A stretch of DNA of 64,000 nucleotides, taken from assembly GCF_014489495.1 (NCBI RefSeq), contig NZ_CP060780.1:2615001-2679000 (forward strand), read 5' to 3'. The stretch comes from Sphingomonas daechungensis. Lineage in GTDB: Bacteria; Pseudomonadota; Alphaproteobacteria; Sphingomonadales; Sphingomonadaceae. How positions within the stretch are numbered: the stretch's first letter is position 1; each line of letters opens with the position of its first letter. Shown piece after piece: positions 40,696-50,932 of the stretch. A model generated the notes under the pieces. It made no database searches, was not told the origin of the DNA, and saw only the letters and a program-made list of their open reading frames with translations. A program made the translations under genes and the position numbers.

Positions 40696-41923
40696 ATTTG
40701 GCAAACTCCAGCTTGGCGATGGCGCGGTTGTGAACCTCGTCGGGACCGTCGGCGAAGCGCAGGGTTCGGATGCCCGCCCAGCTCGCCGCGAGCGGCGTAT
40801 CCTGGCTGACGCCCGCACCGCCGAACGACTGGATGGCATCGTCGATGACCTGCAGGGCCATGCGCGGCGCCTTCACCTTGATCATCGCGATCTCTGCCTT
40901 GGCAGCCTTGTTGCCCGCTTTGTCCATCATATCCGCGGCCTTGAGGCAGAGCAGGCGCGTGCAATCGATCTCGATTCGTGCCTCGGCGACGCGCTGCTCC
41001 CAGATGCTGTGCTCGCTGATCTTTTTGCCGAAGGCGACGCGGCTCTGCAGCCGCTTGCACATCAGCTCCAGCGCTTCCTCGGCGGCGCCGATCGTTCGCA
41101 TGCAGTGATGGATGCGTCCCGGCCCGAGCCGCCCCTGCGCGATCTCGAAGCCTCTGCCCTCACCCAGCAGCAGGTTCGAAGGCGGCACCCGGACATTGTC
41201 GAGCTTGATCTCCATGTGCCCGTGCGGCGCGTCGTCATAGCCGTAGACAGTGAGGTGCCGTTCGATCGTCACCCCTTCCGCATCCAGCGGCATCAGGATC
41301 ATCGATTGCTGCTGGTGCGTCTTCGCCGACGGATCCGTCTTGCCCATCAAGATGGCGACCTTGCAGCGCGGATCGCCCGCGCCCGACGACCACCACTTCT
41401 TGCCATTGATGACGTACTCGTTGCCGTCGCGGCGGATCTCGCACTGGATGTTCGTCGCGTCCGAAGAAGCCACGCCCGGCTCGGTCATCAGGAACGCCGA
41501 GCGGATTTCGCCGCGCATCAGCGGATTGAGCCACTCGTCCTTTTGCTCACGCGTACCGTAACGGTGGAGAACTTCCATGTTGCCGGTGTCGGGCGCGGAG
41601 CAGTTGAACGCTTCCGCCGACCACAGGATTCGCCCCATCTCCTCCGCACACAGGGCGTATTCGAGGTTGGTGAGCTGCTCGCCCTCGAACGGGAAGCTTT
41701 CGTCGACATGCTGGAGCGCGCCGCCCGGCGGCATGAACAGGTTCCAGAGACCCGCCTCGCGCGCCTTCGGCTTCAGTTCCTCGATGACCTCGAGCGACTT
41801 CCATCGTCCGCCTTCCGCCTGCTGCCTGTGATAGTCGCCGACTCGCGGCCGGACCTCGGCGTCCATGAAATCGCGGACGCGATTGCGGAAAGAAGCCTGT
41901 CGTTCCGTAAGGTCAAAGTCCAA
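40682..41923 (-). CDS. Acyl-CoA dehydrogenase
   Basis: 413 residues, intact. ACAD features: [40 protein letters not shown] (FAD-binding signature), [40 protein letters not shown] and [20 protein letters not shown] near the C-terminus. It belongs to the longer branch of the family and performs the first, FAD-linked step of beta-oxidation. First gene of the SDR-FadJ operon. Confidence 0.93.
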   Translation of the reverse strand: MDFDLTERQASFRNRVRDFMDAEVRPRVGDYHRQQAEGGRWKSLEVIEELKPKAREAGLWNLFMPPGGALQHVDESFPFEGEQLTNLEYALCAEEMGRILWSAEAFNCSAPDTGNMEVLHRYGTREQKDEWLNPLMRGEIRSAFLMTEPGVASSDATNIQCEIRRDGNEYVINGKKWWSSGAGDPRCKVAILMGKTDPSAKTHQQQSMILMPLDAEGVTIERHLTVYGYDDAPHGHMEIKLDNVRVPPSNLLLGEGRGFEIAQGRLGPGRIHHCMRTIGAAEEALELMCKRLQSRVAFGKKISEHSIWEQRVAEARIEIDCTRLLCLKAADMMDKAGNKAAKAEIAMIKVKAPRMALQVIDDAIQSFGGAGVSQDTPLAASWAGIRTLRFADGPDEVHNRAIAKLEFAKYAEA

Positions 41924-42006
41924 CGCGTTGCCTTTCCCCTCGCCGCATGCGCTTTTGCGGCTGATTTCCGCTAAGCTTGAGGCGCAATTGCTGCAAGGGA
42001 TAGGCG

Positions 42007-43488
42007 ATGGCGCGGGATGATCCGCAGACCGATCACATCGACGTCCTGATCGTCGGCGCCGGCATGTCCGGCATCGACGCGGCCTATCGCATCCAGACCC
42101 TATGCAAGGATAAGACCTACGTCATCCTGGAGGCGCGGGACCGCATTGGCGGCACCTGGGACCTGTTCCGCTACCCGGGCGTGCGGTCGGATTCCGACAT
42201 GTACACGTTGGGCTTCCCGTTCCGGCCTTGGGCCAGCGAAGTGTCGATCGCGAGAGGCGAAGCAATTCGCGACTATGTCGAGGATACCGCGCGGGAGTTC
42301 GGAATCGATCGGCGGATCCGCTTCGGCCATCGCGTCATTGGCGCAAACTGGTCGTCCAAAGACGGGCACTGGACTGTCGAAGTGGAACATGACGGCGCCA
42401 CGCGGCGCATCACCTGCTTGTTCCTTTTCGCCTGCTCCGGCTACTACGATTACTCCGAAGGCTATCGCCCCGTCTGGGAGGGCGAAGCGGAGTTCAAGGG
42501 TCAAATCGTCCATCCGCAATTCTGGCCGGAAGACCTCGACGTAAGTCGCAAGACGGTCGCGGTGATCGGCAGCGGCGCGACCGCCGTAACTCTCGTGCCT
42601 TCGCTCGCGGATCAGGCAGCGCACGTGACGATGGTCCAGCGTTCACCGACCTACATCGTGGCGCGCCCCGCCCGCGACCGCATCGCCGGCACTCTCCAGC
42701 GCATCCTGCCGAGAGGGGCCGCAGGCTCAGCAATCCGCTGGAAGAACGTCCTGCTGACGATCTTCATGTACAACCGGACGCGCAGGAAGCCGGAAAAGGC
42801 GGCCGAGTGGATCAGGGGCATGATCCAGAGGCAGCTTCCCGCGGACTATCCGATCGAGCAGCACTTCTCGCCGCCCTACAAGGTCTGGGACCAACGACTC
42901 TGCCTCGTGCCTGACGGCGACCTGTTTACCTCGATCCGCTCGGGCAAGACTTCCGTCGCGACTGGTGCGATCGAGCGGTTCACGCCGACCGGCCTTCGCC
43001 TCGTCACCGGCGAAGAGGTCAGGGCCGATATCGTCGTCACCGCGACCGGCCTCATCTTAAAGCTGTTCGGCGGCGTCCAGCTCAGCATCGACGGCAAGCC
43101 GGTGGACCCTTCGGAACGCGTGATCTGGAAGGGCATGATGCTGAGCGGCGTGCCGAACTATTTTCTCTCGTTCGGCTACACCAACGCGTCGTGGACGCTG
43201 CGCAGCGACGTGACCGCCAAGGCGGTTTGCCGCCTGCTCAACCGGATGGACGACGGCGGCTTCACCGTCTGCACTCCGCAGGTACCCGACGGCGGCATGG
43301 AGCGCCTGCCGGTCATCAGCTTCTCCTCCGGCTACGTTCAGCGCGCCCTGCCCTTCCTTCCGAAGCAAGGTTCGCGGCAGCCGTGGATCGTCCCGCAGAA
43401 TTACGTGAAGGATCGCTTCGCCATGCGCTTCGGCCCGATCGATGAAGACTTGGAGATGACTCGCAACGCCACGGCTGTTCGAACGTAG
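42007..43488 (+). CDS. Flavin-containing Baeyer-Villiger-type monooxygenase
   Basis: 493 residues, intact. Two Rossmann motifs ([17 protein letters not shown] and [17 protein letters not shown]) surround the BVMO fingerprint [14 protein letters not shown], which fits FxGxxxHxxxWP/[21 protein letters not shown] also fits class B flavoprotein monooxygenases. It uses NADPH and O2 to turn a ketone into an ester or lactone. It is divergent from the acyl-CoA dehydrogenase operon, so a joint ketone/fatty-acid route is possible. The physiological substrate is unknown. Confidence 0.9.
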   Translation: MARDDPQTDHIDVLIVGAGMSGIDAAYRIQTLCKDKTYVILEARDRIGGTWDLFRYPGVRSDSDMYTLGFPFRPWASEVSIARGEAIRDYVEDTAREFGIDRRIRFGHRVIGANWSSKDGHWTVEVEHDGATRRITCLFLFACSGYYDYSEGYRPVWEGEAEFKGQIVHPQFWPEDLDVSRKTVAVIGSGATAVTLVPSLADQAAHVTMVQRSPTYIVARPARDRIAGTLQRILPRGAAGSAIRWKNVLLTIFMYNRTRRKPEKAAEWIRGMIQRQLPADYPIEQHFSPPYKVWDQRLCLVPDGDLFTSIRSGKTSVATGAIERFTPTGLRLVTGEEVRADIVVTATGLILKLFGGVQLSIDGKPVDPSERVIWKGMMLSGVPNYFLSFGYTNASWTLRSDVTAKAVCRLLNRMDDGGFTVCTPQVPDGGMERLPVISFSSGYVQRALPFLPKQGSRQPWIVPQNYVKDRFAMRFGPIDEDLEMTRNATAVRT

Positions 43489-43494
43489 TGCGCG

Positions 43495-43581
43495 TTAGAA
43501 GAGCGCCTTGAGAACGCCCGTCACAACCAGCAGGCCGATGAAAAAGATGATGATGACAATCCAAATGAGCGCCTTGACCAT
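43495..43581 (-). CDS. 28-residue hydrophobic membrane peptide
   Basis: Starts at ATG 43581 with an ideal AGGAG site seven bases upstream (minus strand). The product is almost a single transmembrane helix (KALIWIVIIIFFIGLLVVTG) with a short basic/hydrophobic end. Too short for homology assignment by eye, but the ribosome-binding site and composition argue for a real gene. Its start codon overlaps, on the opposite strand, the start of the lipoprotein gene at 43580. Confidence 0.5.
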   Translation of the reverse strand: MVKALIWIVIIIFFIGLLVVTGVLKALF

Positions 43582-44169
43582 GGCTAATCTCCTCAGGGTC
43601 CGAACGAGCAGGACCTCTCGAAGTTCAGCCGCCTTGCTCGCCATCCTGATGCTTGGTGCGTGTTCGCAGCAGGCTGCCCAGAACGGTTCGGTTGCGGTGG
43701 AGCCCGAGACGAACGTCGTCGTAGCCAATGCCCCCGCCACCGAAGCGCCGCTCAATCCCCCGCCCCGGGCGAGCCGGGCGGCCTGCCCGACGATCGCACG
43801 CCTGTTTCGGAAGGACCGATCGATCCCAAGAGCGCTCAGGGTGCCGGTCAGGTGCTGCAGACCTATTTCGCACTCGCGGAGCAGGGCGAGTTCACGGAGG
43901 CGAACAAGCTCTGGTCGGACGGTGCGACCAAGCTCGATCTTGCCCAATATAGAGAAGTCCATGCCAACATCGGCGGACCGGGCGACATGGAAGGCGCGGC
44001 GGGTTCGAGCTTTGTCGATTATCCCGTCCAGCTCTACGGGCGCACCAAGGACGGCAAGGAATTCAACCTGCGCGGAACGATGACCCTGCGCCGCGTGATC
44101 GATGTGCCCGGCTCGACCGAAGAGCAGCGCAAGTGGCACATCTTCAAGGCTGCATTGCCGGCCCAGTAG
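43580..44169 (+). CDS. Lipoprotein of unknown function
   Basis: Reconstructed as about 196 residues. A signal with a lipobox (ILMLGACSQQ) is followed by a Pro-rich linker and a domain with AGQVLQTYFALAEQGEFTEA, NKLWSDGATKLDLAQYREVH, SSFVDYPVQLYGRTKDGKEF and GTMTLRRVIDVPGSTEEQRK. The frame jump at CCCC 43763-43766 restores NPPPPGEPGGLPDD. The domain looks like a small alpha/beta (NTF2-like) fold, but I cannot name a family. The start could be a little further in. Confidence 0.65.
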
Positions 44170-46205
44170 AGGGCGGCGGGGACCGGAGCCGATCGTCTTG
44201 GTCAGCTTCAGCTTGAACACAGGGCTCGTCACGCGCCGCTCGTAGATCTCCTGGATCGTCGGTGCGATCAGCCGGTGGCGGTAGTGCTTCGTACCGAGCC
44301 CATCGAGATTGGCCGTCATCGAGAAAGTCCGGCTAAAGCTGTGCGTCCATGACAAGTCTACCGAAACGTAGCTTTCCCTGCGGATCTGGAAATCGCGCGA
44401 CCGGCTTTCGTAATTGAACTGGATTTGCGCGACGTCGCCCGGCCGCTGGCCCTTGTCCTTGCCGCGCCATTCCAGCGTCCCGTTGGCAGTGTAGCGGAAC
44501 AGCCGTTCGCTGTCGGAACTGAAAACCGGGTCGATCGGGACGCGGCTGTCGAACAGATTGACGCTGGCCATTCCCTTGACCCGTTTGAATAAAGGCGAAC
44601 TGACGTCGAATTGCGCGCCGCGATCGGACCTTTCACCTGCGTTGACGATCGTCGCGACAGTCCTGCCATTCGCGTCTACGAAGTAGCTCGAACTCCACAG
44701 CCGGTCGGTCTCCCGATCGTAGAGGATCAAGCCGACCTCCAGCTTCTTGCGGCTGTAGTGAAGATTGACCTCGAACGAATCAGTCGTCTGGTCCTGCAAA
44801 TCGGGATTCCCGAGATCGATCGTTCGTGATCCGGTCTGGATCGGAAAGGGCCGAAGCTGATCGACCCACGGACGATCGATCCGCTTGCTGTAGCTCAGCG
44901 TCAGATTGAGCGATTTGCCCAGCGGGTGCTCAAGGTGAAACGTGGGGAACAGGTTCGTCCGGGATACGTCGGCCGTCGGAAAGCCGGGCTTTTCACGGTT
45001 CGCCACAGGCTCTCCACACGCGCGCCCGGCATGAGCGTCCACGTCCCGAAGGTCTTCTGGAAGGTGACAAAACCCGAGAGCTTGTTCTGATGGACAGAAA
45101 AGCTCTCGCTCTGGTTGGGTGGCTGCGAAGGGCCGGTGAACTCGAAGCGATAATCGTTGTCGTGTGATTCGTGCGCCCATTCCGCGCCGGTGGACAAGAT
45201 CTTGTCCTTCCCCATCGGGTGGACCCAGTCCACTTTGGAAGTTGTATATAAGCGAGAGCTCTCCCGCTCGCTGCGAAAGGTGCTGTTCGCATATTCGGTG
45301 AAAAGATGCTGCCGGTGGTTCGGGTTGCCGAAAAGGACCGCGCTCGCTTTCAGGGTTTCGCCGTCGACCTTTCCCTTGTGGTCGTACGTGAATTCCATTC
45401 CGCCGAACGACCCGCCTTCGCCTCCTCGATACCGTTCGGAATAGGATATGAAGTCCGGCGTCAGTCCGACGAATTCGACGTCGTTCCGATTGTCGTTGAC
45501 CCATCCGCCGCCGAACATGCTTCCCGAAATATTCGTCCTCGCGCTTAACTCGTAAGTGAGCTTCCCGCTTCCCCATGCGGCGGCCGAGTGATTGTCCCCG
45601 CCGCCGTCCTCGGTGTTGATGGTCGGAACTCCCGGGACCAGCTCGACCGTCCGGAGCTTGCGGTAGGTCGACTTGTTGTACCGCCCCGCTCGTCCCTGCA
45701 GCTGGATCTCGTAGGTGAGCTTCCCTTTCTTGTTTCGGATCGACCCAGTGCCGTTGAAATATCCGAGTGACGACGCCTGGATGCTGCCCGATCCCGTCAT
45801 TCCCTCCTTCTTCTTCTGGCGGAGGACGAAGTTGATGATGCCCCCGGTCCCTTGCGCGGAATATTGAGCGGAGGGGTTGGTGATGACCTCGATCCGCTCG
45901 ATGTCACTGCCGTGAAGCGTCCGCAGATAGGCAATCGGGTCGCCCTGGACCGGGCGCTCGTCGACCACGATGGTGACGCCCGATGCGCCGAGCAGCATGA
46001 TTTGGTCGTCAGGCGTGATCGTAACCGCCGGAAGGCCGCGCAAAAGCTGCAGGCTATCCGCCTGTGCCGAATGCGGAGTCTCGTTCACTCGGTATGTCCG
46101 GCGATCGATCCGCTGCGCTTGGTCGGAGCGCGTCGCCACGACTTCGATGACGTCTTCTTCTTGCTCGGCGGGAGCAACGATGGCTGGGGGATCGGCGGCG
46201 AACAT
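44144..46205 (-). CDS. TonB-dependent receptor (outer-membrane beta-barrel family)
   Basis: Reconstructed as about 687 residues. The N-terminal plug has QAQRIDRRTYRVNETPHSAQ, ITPDDQIMLLGASGVTIVVD, IERIEVITNPSAQYSAQGTG and GIINFVLRQKKK. A long barrel follows (LNLTLSYSKRIDRPWVDQLR, TTDSFEVNLHYSRKKLEVGL) of the OMP_b-brl_3 type. Jumps at GGG 44986-44988 and GGGG 44178-44181, the latter placing the stop at 44146. No convincing signal peptide is visible at the apparent start, so the 5' end may be further upstream. Ligand unknown. Confidence 0.82.
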
Positions 46206-46354
46206 GAATCCTCGGTACTCAGGACTGTCGAAGCTTAAGGGTTGCCATTTTAATAAACAGCGAAAATCCCTGGGTGGTTCGCGCCGCTCACTTGCGATGG
46301 CCGCGACTGCCGTTTCCCGCTATGAGTTGCGCCTCACAATCGGGGGTGCAATCG

Positions 46355-46669
46355 ATGAAGTCGACTGGCTGTATCCTGCTTTCCGTGGTCTGCATCGCGT
46401 CCGTCGGGTGCGAGACCGCGCCGCCACCGCCGCCGGCCGCTCGCACCGTTCACTTCACCTGCGAAAATGGTCCGCCCCTCACCGTCGTGTTCGAGGGCGA
46501 TACGGCGACCGTCACTCCGGACGGCGGGCAAGCGATCGTCCTGCCCCAGGCGCCTTCAGGCTCGGGATTCAGTTACATGACTCCGCAAAACAGCCTGCGC
46601 GGAAAGGGCAATGACGTCACCTGGACGGTCGGCCGAATGGTCCCGATTCAGTGCACGGTCGCGGGGTAA
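46355..46669 (+). CDS. MliC-like lipoprotein (C-type lysozyme inhibitor family)
   Basis: 104 residues from ATG 46355. The signal ends in a lipobox (IASVGCET), then a Pro-rich stretch. The domain (TVHFTCENGPPLTVVFEGDT, GGQAIVLPQAPSGSGFSYMT, GKGNDVTWTVGRMVPIQCTV) has the two cysteines and Tyr/Ser pattern of the MliC fold. Such lipoproteins protect the wall from host or protist lysozyme. Frame intact. Confidence 0.82.
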   Translation: MKSTGCILLSVVCIASVGCETAPPPPPAARTVHFTCENGPPLTVVFEGDTATVTPDGGQAIVLPQAPSGSGFSYMTPQNSLRGKGNDVTWTVGRMVPIQCTVAG

Positions 46670-46741
46670 CCCGCGAAAGTCCCAAACTCTGCGAATCCCG
46701 CATCGCTTGATTAGCGCTTGGACCGCACTTACGCCTTAGTC

Positions 46742-47367
46742 ATGCAGGGGGCGGACGGTCACTGGGAACTCAGCGAGCTGCGCGAGTCTATCCACCATTC
46801 GCCCATTCCCACGATCGTCACCGATTGCCGGCTTGCCGACAATCCGATTGTCGAGGCGAACGATGCCTTCCTCCACCTCACCGGGTATCGCCGCAACGAC
46901 GTGATGGGAAAGAACTGCCGATTTCTCGCCGGGAGGGCACGGAGCCCGAAGCGCAGGACGTGTTGCGGACTGCGGTCGCCTCAGGAGAGCCGGCGATTGT
47001 CGAGTTGACCAACTATCGCAAGGACGGCTCGCCCTTCCGCAATGCAGTCATGCTTGCCCCTGTCCGTGCCGAGGACGGCTCCGTCGCCATGTTCATCGGC
47101 TCGCAGATGGAAGTTGCCGCGGTTTCCAGGCCTCGTCAGGCGAAGGCGCTGGAACGGATACGCACGCTCACCCCGCGACTGCGTCAGACGCTGGAACTGG
47201 TTGCCATGGGCTATCGCAACAAGCAGATCGGCGGCTTCCTGGGCATCGAGGAAAAAACGGTGAAGATGCACCGTTCGCGCCTGATTGAAGCGCTTGGCGT
47301 CAAGACCACCGCGGATGCCATTCGCATCGCGGTCGAAGCGGAGATCGTCCCTACCGGTCGCGACTGA
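46742..47367 (+). CDS. Short LOV-HTH photoreceptor transcription factor (EL222-like)
   Basis: Reconstructed as about 208 residues from ATG 46742. The LOV core carries GKNCRFLAG, where the Cys (about residue 59) is the one that forms the flavin adduct under blue light. DNPIVEANDAFLHLTGYRR and ELTNYRKDGSPFRNAVMLAP are further LOV hallmarks. The C-terminus is a LuxR-type HTH: LTPRLRQTLELVAMGYRNKQ followed by EEKTVKMHRSRLIEAL. The frame jump at GGG 46931-46933 lies directly after the LOV motif and restores AGEGTEPEAQ. It overlaps the opposing prenyl-synthase gene by 17 bases. Light-dependent DNA binding is inferred from EL222. Confidence 0.94.
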
Positions 47368-48263
47368 TCGAGAAGCGGGCGATCGCGATCAACAGCTCCG
47401 CCGAGGCTGCAAACGGGTGCAAATGCTCGATCGCCTGATCGACCAGCATCTCGGCCTGCCGGCGCGCGCGATCCGCCCCGAGCAGCGTCACGAACGTCTC
47501 CTTGCCCTGGTCGCCGTCCTTGCGAAGGCGCTTACCGACGGCCGACGGATCGCCCGTCACGTCGAGGAGATCGTCGGCGATCTGAAATGCGAGTCCAAGG
47601 TTTTGCGCATAGCCCGAAGGCTCAGCCTCTCCTCGGCCCCAGCCCGGCCAAGCACCGCGCCACATTCGACCGACCAGCCGATCAGCGCTCCCGTCTTCAA
47701 TCGCTGCAGCCGCGCAACCGCTTCCATGTCCGCGGGTTGGTATGCCGGCAGCAGATCGAGCATTTGCCCGCCCGCCATGCCGAACGCGCCCGCTGCATGA
47801 GCGAGGTCCCGAACGAGCTCGACGCGGACTTCGGCAAGGGGTGCGTCGCGGGGTCGGACAGGATCTCGAACGCCAGCGCCAGCAGGGAGTCGCCGGCAAG
47901 AACCGCGGTGGCCTCATCGAACGCGACGTGCACGGTCGGCTTGCCCCGGCGAAGGTCGTCATCGTCCATGCACGGCAGATCGTCGTGGATCAGCGAATGG
48001 ACATGGATGCACTCGACAGCGAGCCCCGCTCGAAGCGACAAGGATCGGGGAACGTCGAACAGGTCGGCGGAGGCGCACGCCAGCAGGGGCCGAAGGCGCT
48101 TACCTCCGCCTATTGCGGCGTGACGCATGGCGTTCAGAAGGCGGGCGCTGGGATCGGAGGGTTGTACCAGCACCTCTTCGAACATGGCGTCGATATCCGC
48201 CGCAATCCGCGCAAGCGGTTGATCAATGTGCGTGAAGTCCCGGGCGACTTCAGCCGTACTCAT
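47351..48263 (-). CDS. Polyprenyl diphosphate synthase (IspA/CrtE type)
   Basis: Reconstructed as about 304 residues. GGGKRLRPLLACASADL, SLIHDDLPCMDDDDLRRGKP (first Asp-rich motif), LGLAFQIADDLLDVTGD (second Asp-rich motif) and GKETFVTLLG define the short-chain prenyl-transferase family, IspA-like in motif spacing. It supplies farnesyl- or geranylgeranyl-diphosphate. In a carotenoid neighbourhood GGPP is likely, but chain length cannot be read with confidence. Jumps at GGGG 47838-47841 and near 47626. ATGA overlap with ispH. Confidence 0.92.
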
Positions 48264-49243
48264 GCGAGGGCCATTCGCTTGAAGACGGTGGTTTCTTTCT
48301 CGGATCCCGTTTGCTCGACACTGATCCGGTACCGGCCGGCGAGTGCGGACAGGATCGCCTGGACGCTGCTTTCGGGAGTCGAGGCAGCCGCGGTGATCCC
48401 GATGACTCCGGAGGCGGGCAGGCACTCCCAGTCGATATCGTCGGGACCGGCGACCAGCTGGACCTCGCCGCAATGCGCTCCCGCGACCTCGGCGAGCCGG
48501 CAGGCATTCGACGAGAAATGCTCGCCAACGACGATAATCGCGTCACTGCGGATCGCGACTTCGCGAACGGCCGCCTGGCGATTGGTCGTGGCGTAACAGA
48601 TGTCGCTGGACGCCGGCCCCTCGAGGTCGGCGAAACGCTCGCGCAGCGCCTCGACGATCGCATGGGCGTCATCCACCGAATAGGTCGTCTGGACCGCATA
48701 AGCGGCAGGCTCATCTCGTCCTACCGGCAGGGCCGCGACTTCCTGGAGGCTGTTCACGACATGGGCGCCGACGGACGAAACGTGGCCGAGGGTCCCTTCG
48801 ATTTCCGGATGTCCCTTGTGGCCGATCAGGATGATTTGCCGACCGTGCCGCTGATGCCGCTCCACCTCGCGATGAACCTTGGCGACCAGCGGGCAAACGG
48901 CGTCATAGGCCGTCAGATCTCTACGGCGAGCGTCGGCAGCGATGGCCGGGGCGACACCGTGCGCCGAAAAGACGACGACCGCGCCGGGCGGAATCTCGTC
49001 CAGCTCTTCGACGAAGATCGCGCCTTCCGCCTCGAGACTGCGCACGACTTCGAGATTGTGTACGATTGCGCGGCGGACGAAGACCGGCGCACCGTGCTTG
49101 GCAAGAGCGTCGCGGACGGCATCGATCGCGCGGCGAACGCCGGCGCAAAACCCGCGAGGAGCCGCTAGAATCACTCGAATTTCGGGCTTATCCGCCAGGA
49201 GCAGCGGGGCGTCGGAGGCCGGGGTGATTTCGTCCGCGCGCAA
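48260..49243 (-). CDS. ispH: 4-hydroxy-3-methylbut-2-enyl diphosphate reductase
   Basis: 327 residues, intact. Iron-sulfur cysteines and neighbours: APRGFCAGVRRAIDAVRDAL, VVFSAHGVAP (His), YDAVCPLVAKVHREVERHQR, IGHKGHPEIEGTLGH and ICYATTNRQAAVRE (TxNRQ), then GEHFSSNACRLAEVA. It makes IPP and DMAPP in the last step of the MEP pathway. Coupled by four bases to the prenyl synthase, so precursor supply and chain building are co-transcribed. Confidence 0.97.
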   Translation of the reverse strand: MRADEITPASDAPLLLADKPEIRVILAAPRGFCAGVRRAIDAVRDALAKHGAPVFVRRAIVHNLEVVRSLEAEGAIFVEELDEIPPGAVVVFSAHGVAPAIAADARRRDLTAYDAVCPLVAKVHREVERHQRHGRQIILIGHKGHPEIEGTLGHVSSVGAHVVNSLQEVAALPVGRDEPAAYAVQTTYSVDDAHAIVEALRERFADLEGPASSDICYATTNRQAAVREVAIRSDAIIVVGEHFSSNACRLAEVAGAHCGEVQLVAGPDDIDWECLPASGVIGITAAASTPESSVQAILSALAGRYRISVEQTGSEKETTVFKRMALA

Positions 49244-49318
49244 ATCGAGTATCGCCTTCCGACTGCAAACACCCCCATCCTGCAGCGTAAGTGACTGAAA
49301 ATTGCGAATCTATATGGG

Positions 49319-49743
49319 CTAAAGCAGGTATTGCATGCGCACGCTCGTGCGAGTGAAGCCGGAGGGAAGTTCGATGCTTACCTTGTCAAAACGCGGCGGC
49401 CCGAAGCGGATCACGGGATTTCGTGAGAAGCCGAAACCCTCCTTCGGGATTCCGACCAAAGTATCGAGCTTCTGGTTGGCATTTTCGTCATGAAAGACCG
49501 ACAGAGCATATCGGCCGACCGGAACCCCGGTGAACTCAAGGCGGCGGACGTCCGCAGGGACCGATTGCTTCAGGGCCTCGGGTCCTTCTTGCAGTTCGGG
49601 AAGAAGGCCGGATTGCGCGTCATGCAAGCGTGGATGGTGCCGTGACTGTTTCGAAGCGCCGTAAGGTCGACTTCGACCGTAGCCGTCGGCGTGGCAGCGG
49701 ACAGCAGCGGAACGGCAACGGCGACAAGGGCGGATCTGCGCAT
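49319..49743 (-). CDS. Secreted DUF2141 protein
   Basis: Reconstructed as about 141 residues from ATG 49743. The signal peptide ends LLSAATPTA, followed by VEVDLTALRNSHGTIHACMT and, after the frame jump at GGG 49580-49582, PEALKQSVPADVRRLEFTGV, GRYALSVFHDENANQKLDTL and GIPKEGFGFSRNP. This is the DUF2141 pattern. Function is unknown. It is frequent beside carotenoid genes in this lineage as I remember it, which is not tested here. Confidence 0.88.
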
Positions 49744-49793
49744 CCGTCAGGTGCTTATCAGTGCTCGGAAGCATTCGCCAACCGGGTGCTGAC

Positions 49794-50932
49794 TTGAGCC
49801 GCATCGTCATCGCCGGCGGCGGCCTGTCCGGTTGCCTGGCCGCCCTCGCGATCGCGAGGCGCTTGCCGAATGTGGACCTGCTCCTGATTGAGCAGGGCGA
49901 CACGCTGGGCGGCAATCACACCTGGTCGTTCTTCGATTCCGACGTTCCACCGGAAATCCGCTGGGTGATCGAGGGCGTCGTCGCCTCCCACTGGCCCGCG
50001 CACGAAGTTCATTTCCCGCGTCGCAGCCGGACGATCGATATCGGCTACAGCAGCATCCGGTCGACCGAGCTCGACCAAGCGGTCCGCGCCGCCCTCCGGC
50101 CCGACCAGATCCGTCTGAATGCCCGAATCCACGCGGTTGACGCCAACTCCGTCAGCCTCGACGGCGAAACGATCGCTGCGGATGCTGTCATCGACGCTCG
50201 CGGTCCCGCCGCCATGCCCGGCCTCGACCTCGGCTGGCAGAAGTTCGTCGGCCAGTACCTCCGCTTCGATCGGCCGCACGGCCTCACGCTTCCGGTCATC
50301 ATGGACGCCACCGTCGAGCAGATCGACGGCTACCGCTTCGTCTATCATCTTCCGATCAGCCCGACCGAATTGCTGATCGAAGACACGTATTATTCGCCGA
50401 CGCCAGTGCTCGACCAGGTGGCGCTGCGCGCACGCATCGAGCGGCTGGCGCTGGCGACCGGCGGAGGTTCGCCGGAGGTCGTAAGCGAGGAAAGCGGCGT
50501 CCTGCCGATCGTCCTTGGCGGGGATGTCGATGCCTTCTGGCAGGACGCCACTGTCCCGCGCCTTGGCCTTCGGGCGGCTTCTTCCACCCGACGACCAGCT
50601 ATTCGTTTCCCGATGCCGTGGCGAATGCCGCGCTTCTCTCGGAACAAGGCGAGTTGACCAGCGAGGCTCTCTACAGGCTGTATCGAAATCGGTCGGAGAA
50701 ACTGTGGCAGGAGCGGTCGTTCTTCCGCATCCTCAATCGCATGCTTTTCGAAGCTGCCGAGCCCGGGCAGGCCTACCGCGTCCTGGAACACTTCTATCGC
50801 CTCCCGCCAGCCATCATCGCCCGCTTCTACGCCGCGCATTTGTCCGGCGTGGACAAGATGCGCATACTCACCGGCAAGCCGCCCGTCCCGATCGGCCGCG
50901 CTATTACCGCCTTGCGGCGGAGCGCAGCATGA
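49794..50932 (+). CDS. crtY: Lycopene beta-cyclase
   Basis: Reconstructed as about 379 residues, TTG start at 49794. RIVIAGGGLSGCLAALAIAR (FAD-binding), QGDTLGGNHTWSFFDSDV and VIDARGPAAMPGLDLGWQKF are bacterial CrtY motifs. ELLIEDTYYSPTPVLD and, after a frame jump at GG 50576-50577, RAGFFHPTTSYSFPDAVANA complete the family pattern. It closes both ends of lycopene to give beta-carotene. The stop overlaps the crtI start by four bases. Confidence 0.94.

Noticed and set aside
40661-41974. 437-residue ORF opposite the acyl-CoA dehydrogenase
   Set aside because: Same reasoning. The minus-strand frame has all family motifs.
48311-49168. 285-residue ORF opposite ispH
   Set aside because: Antisense shadow. 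ispH is unmistakable.
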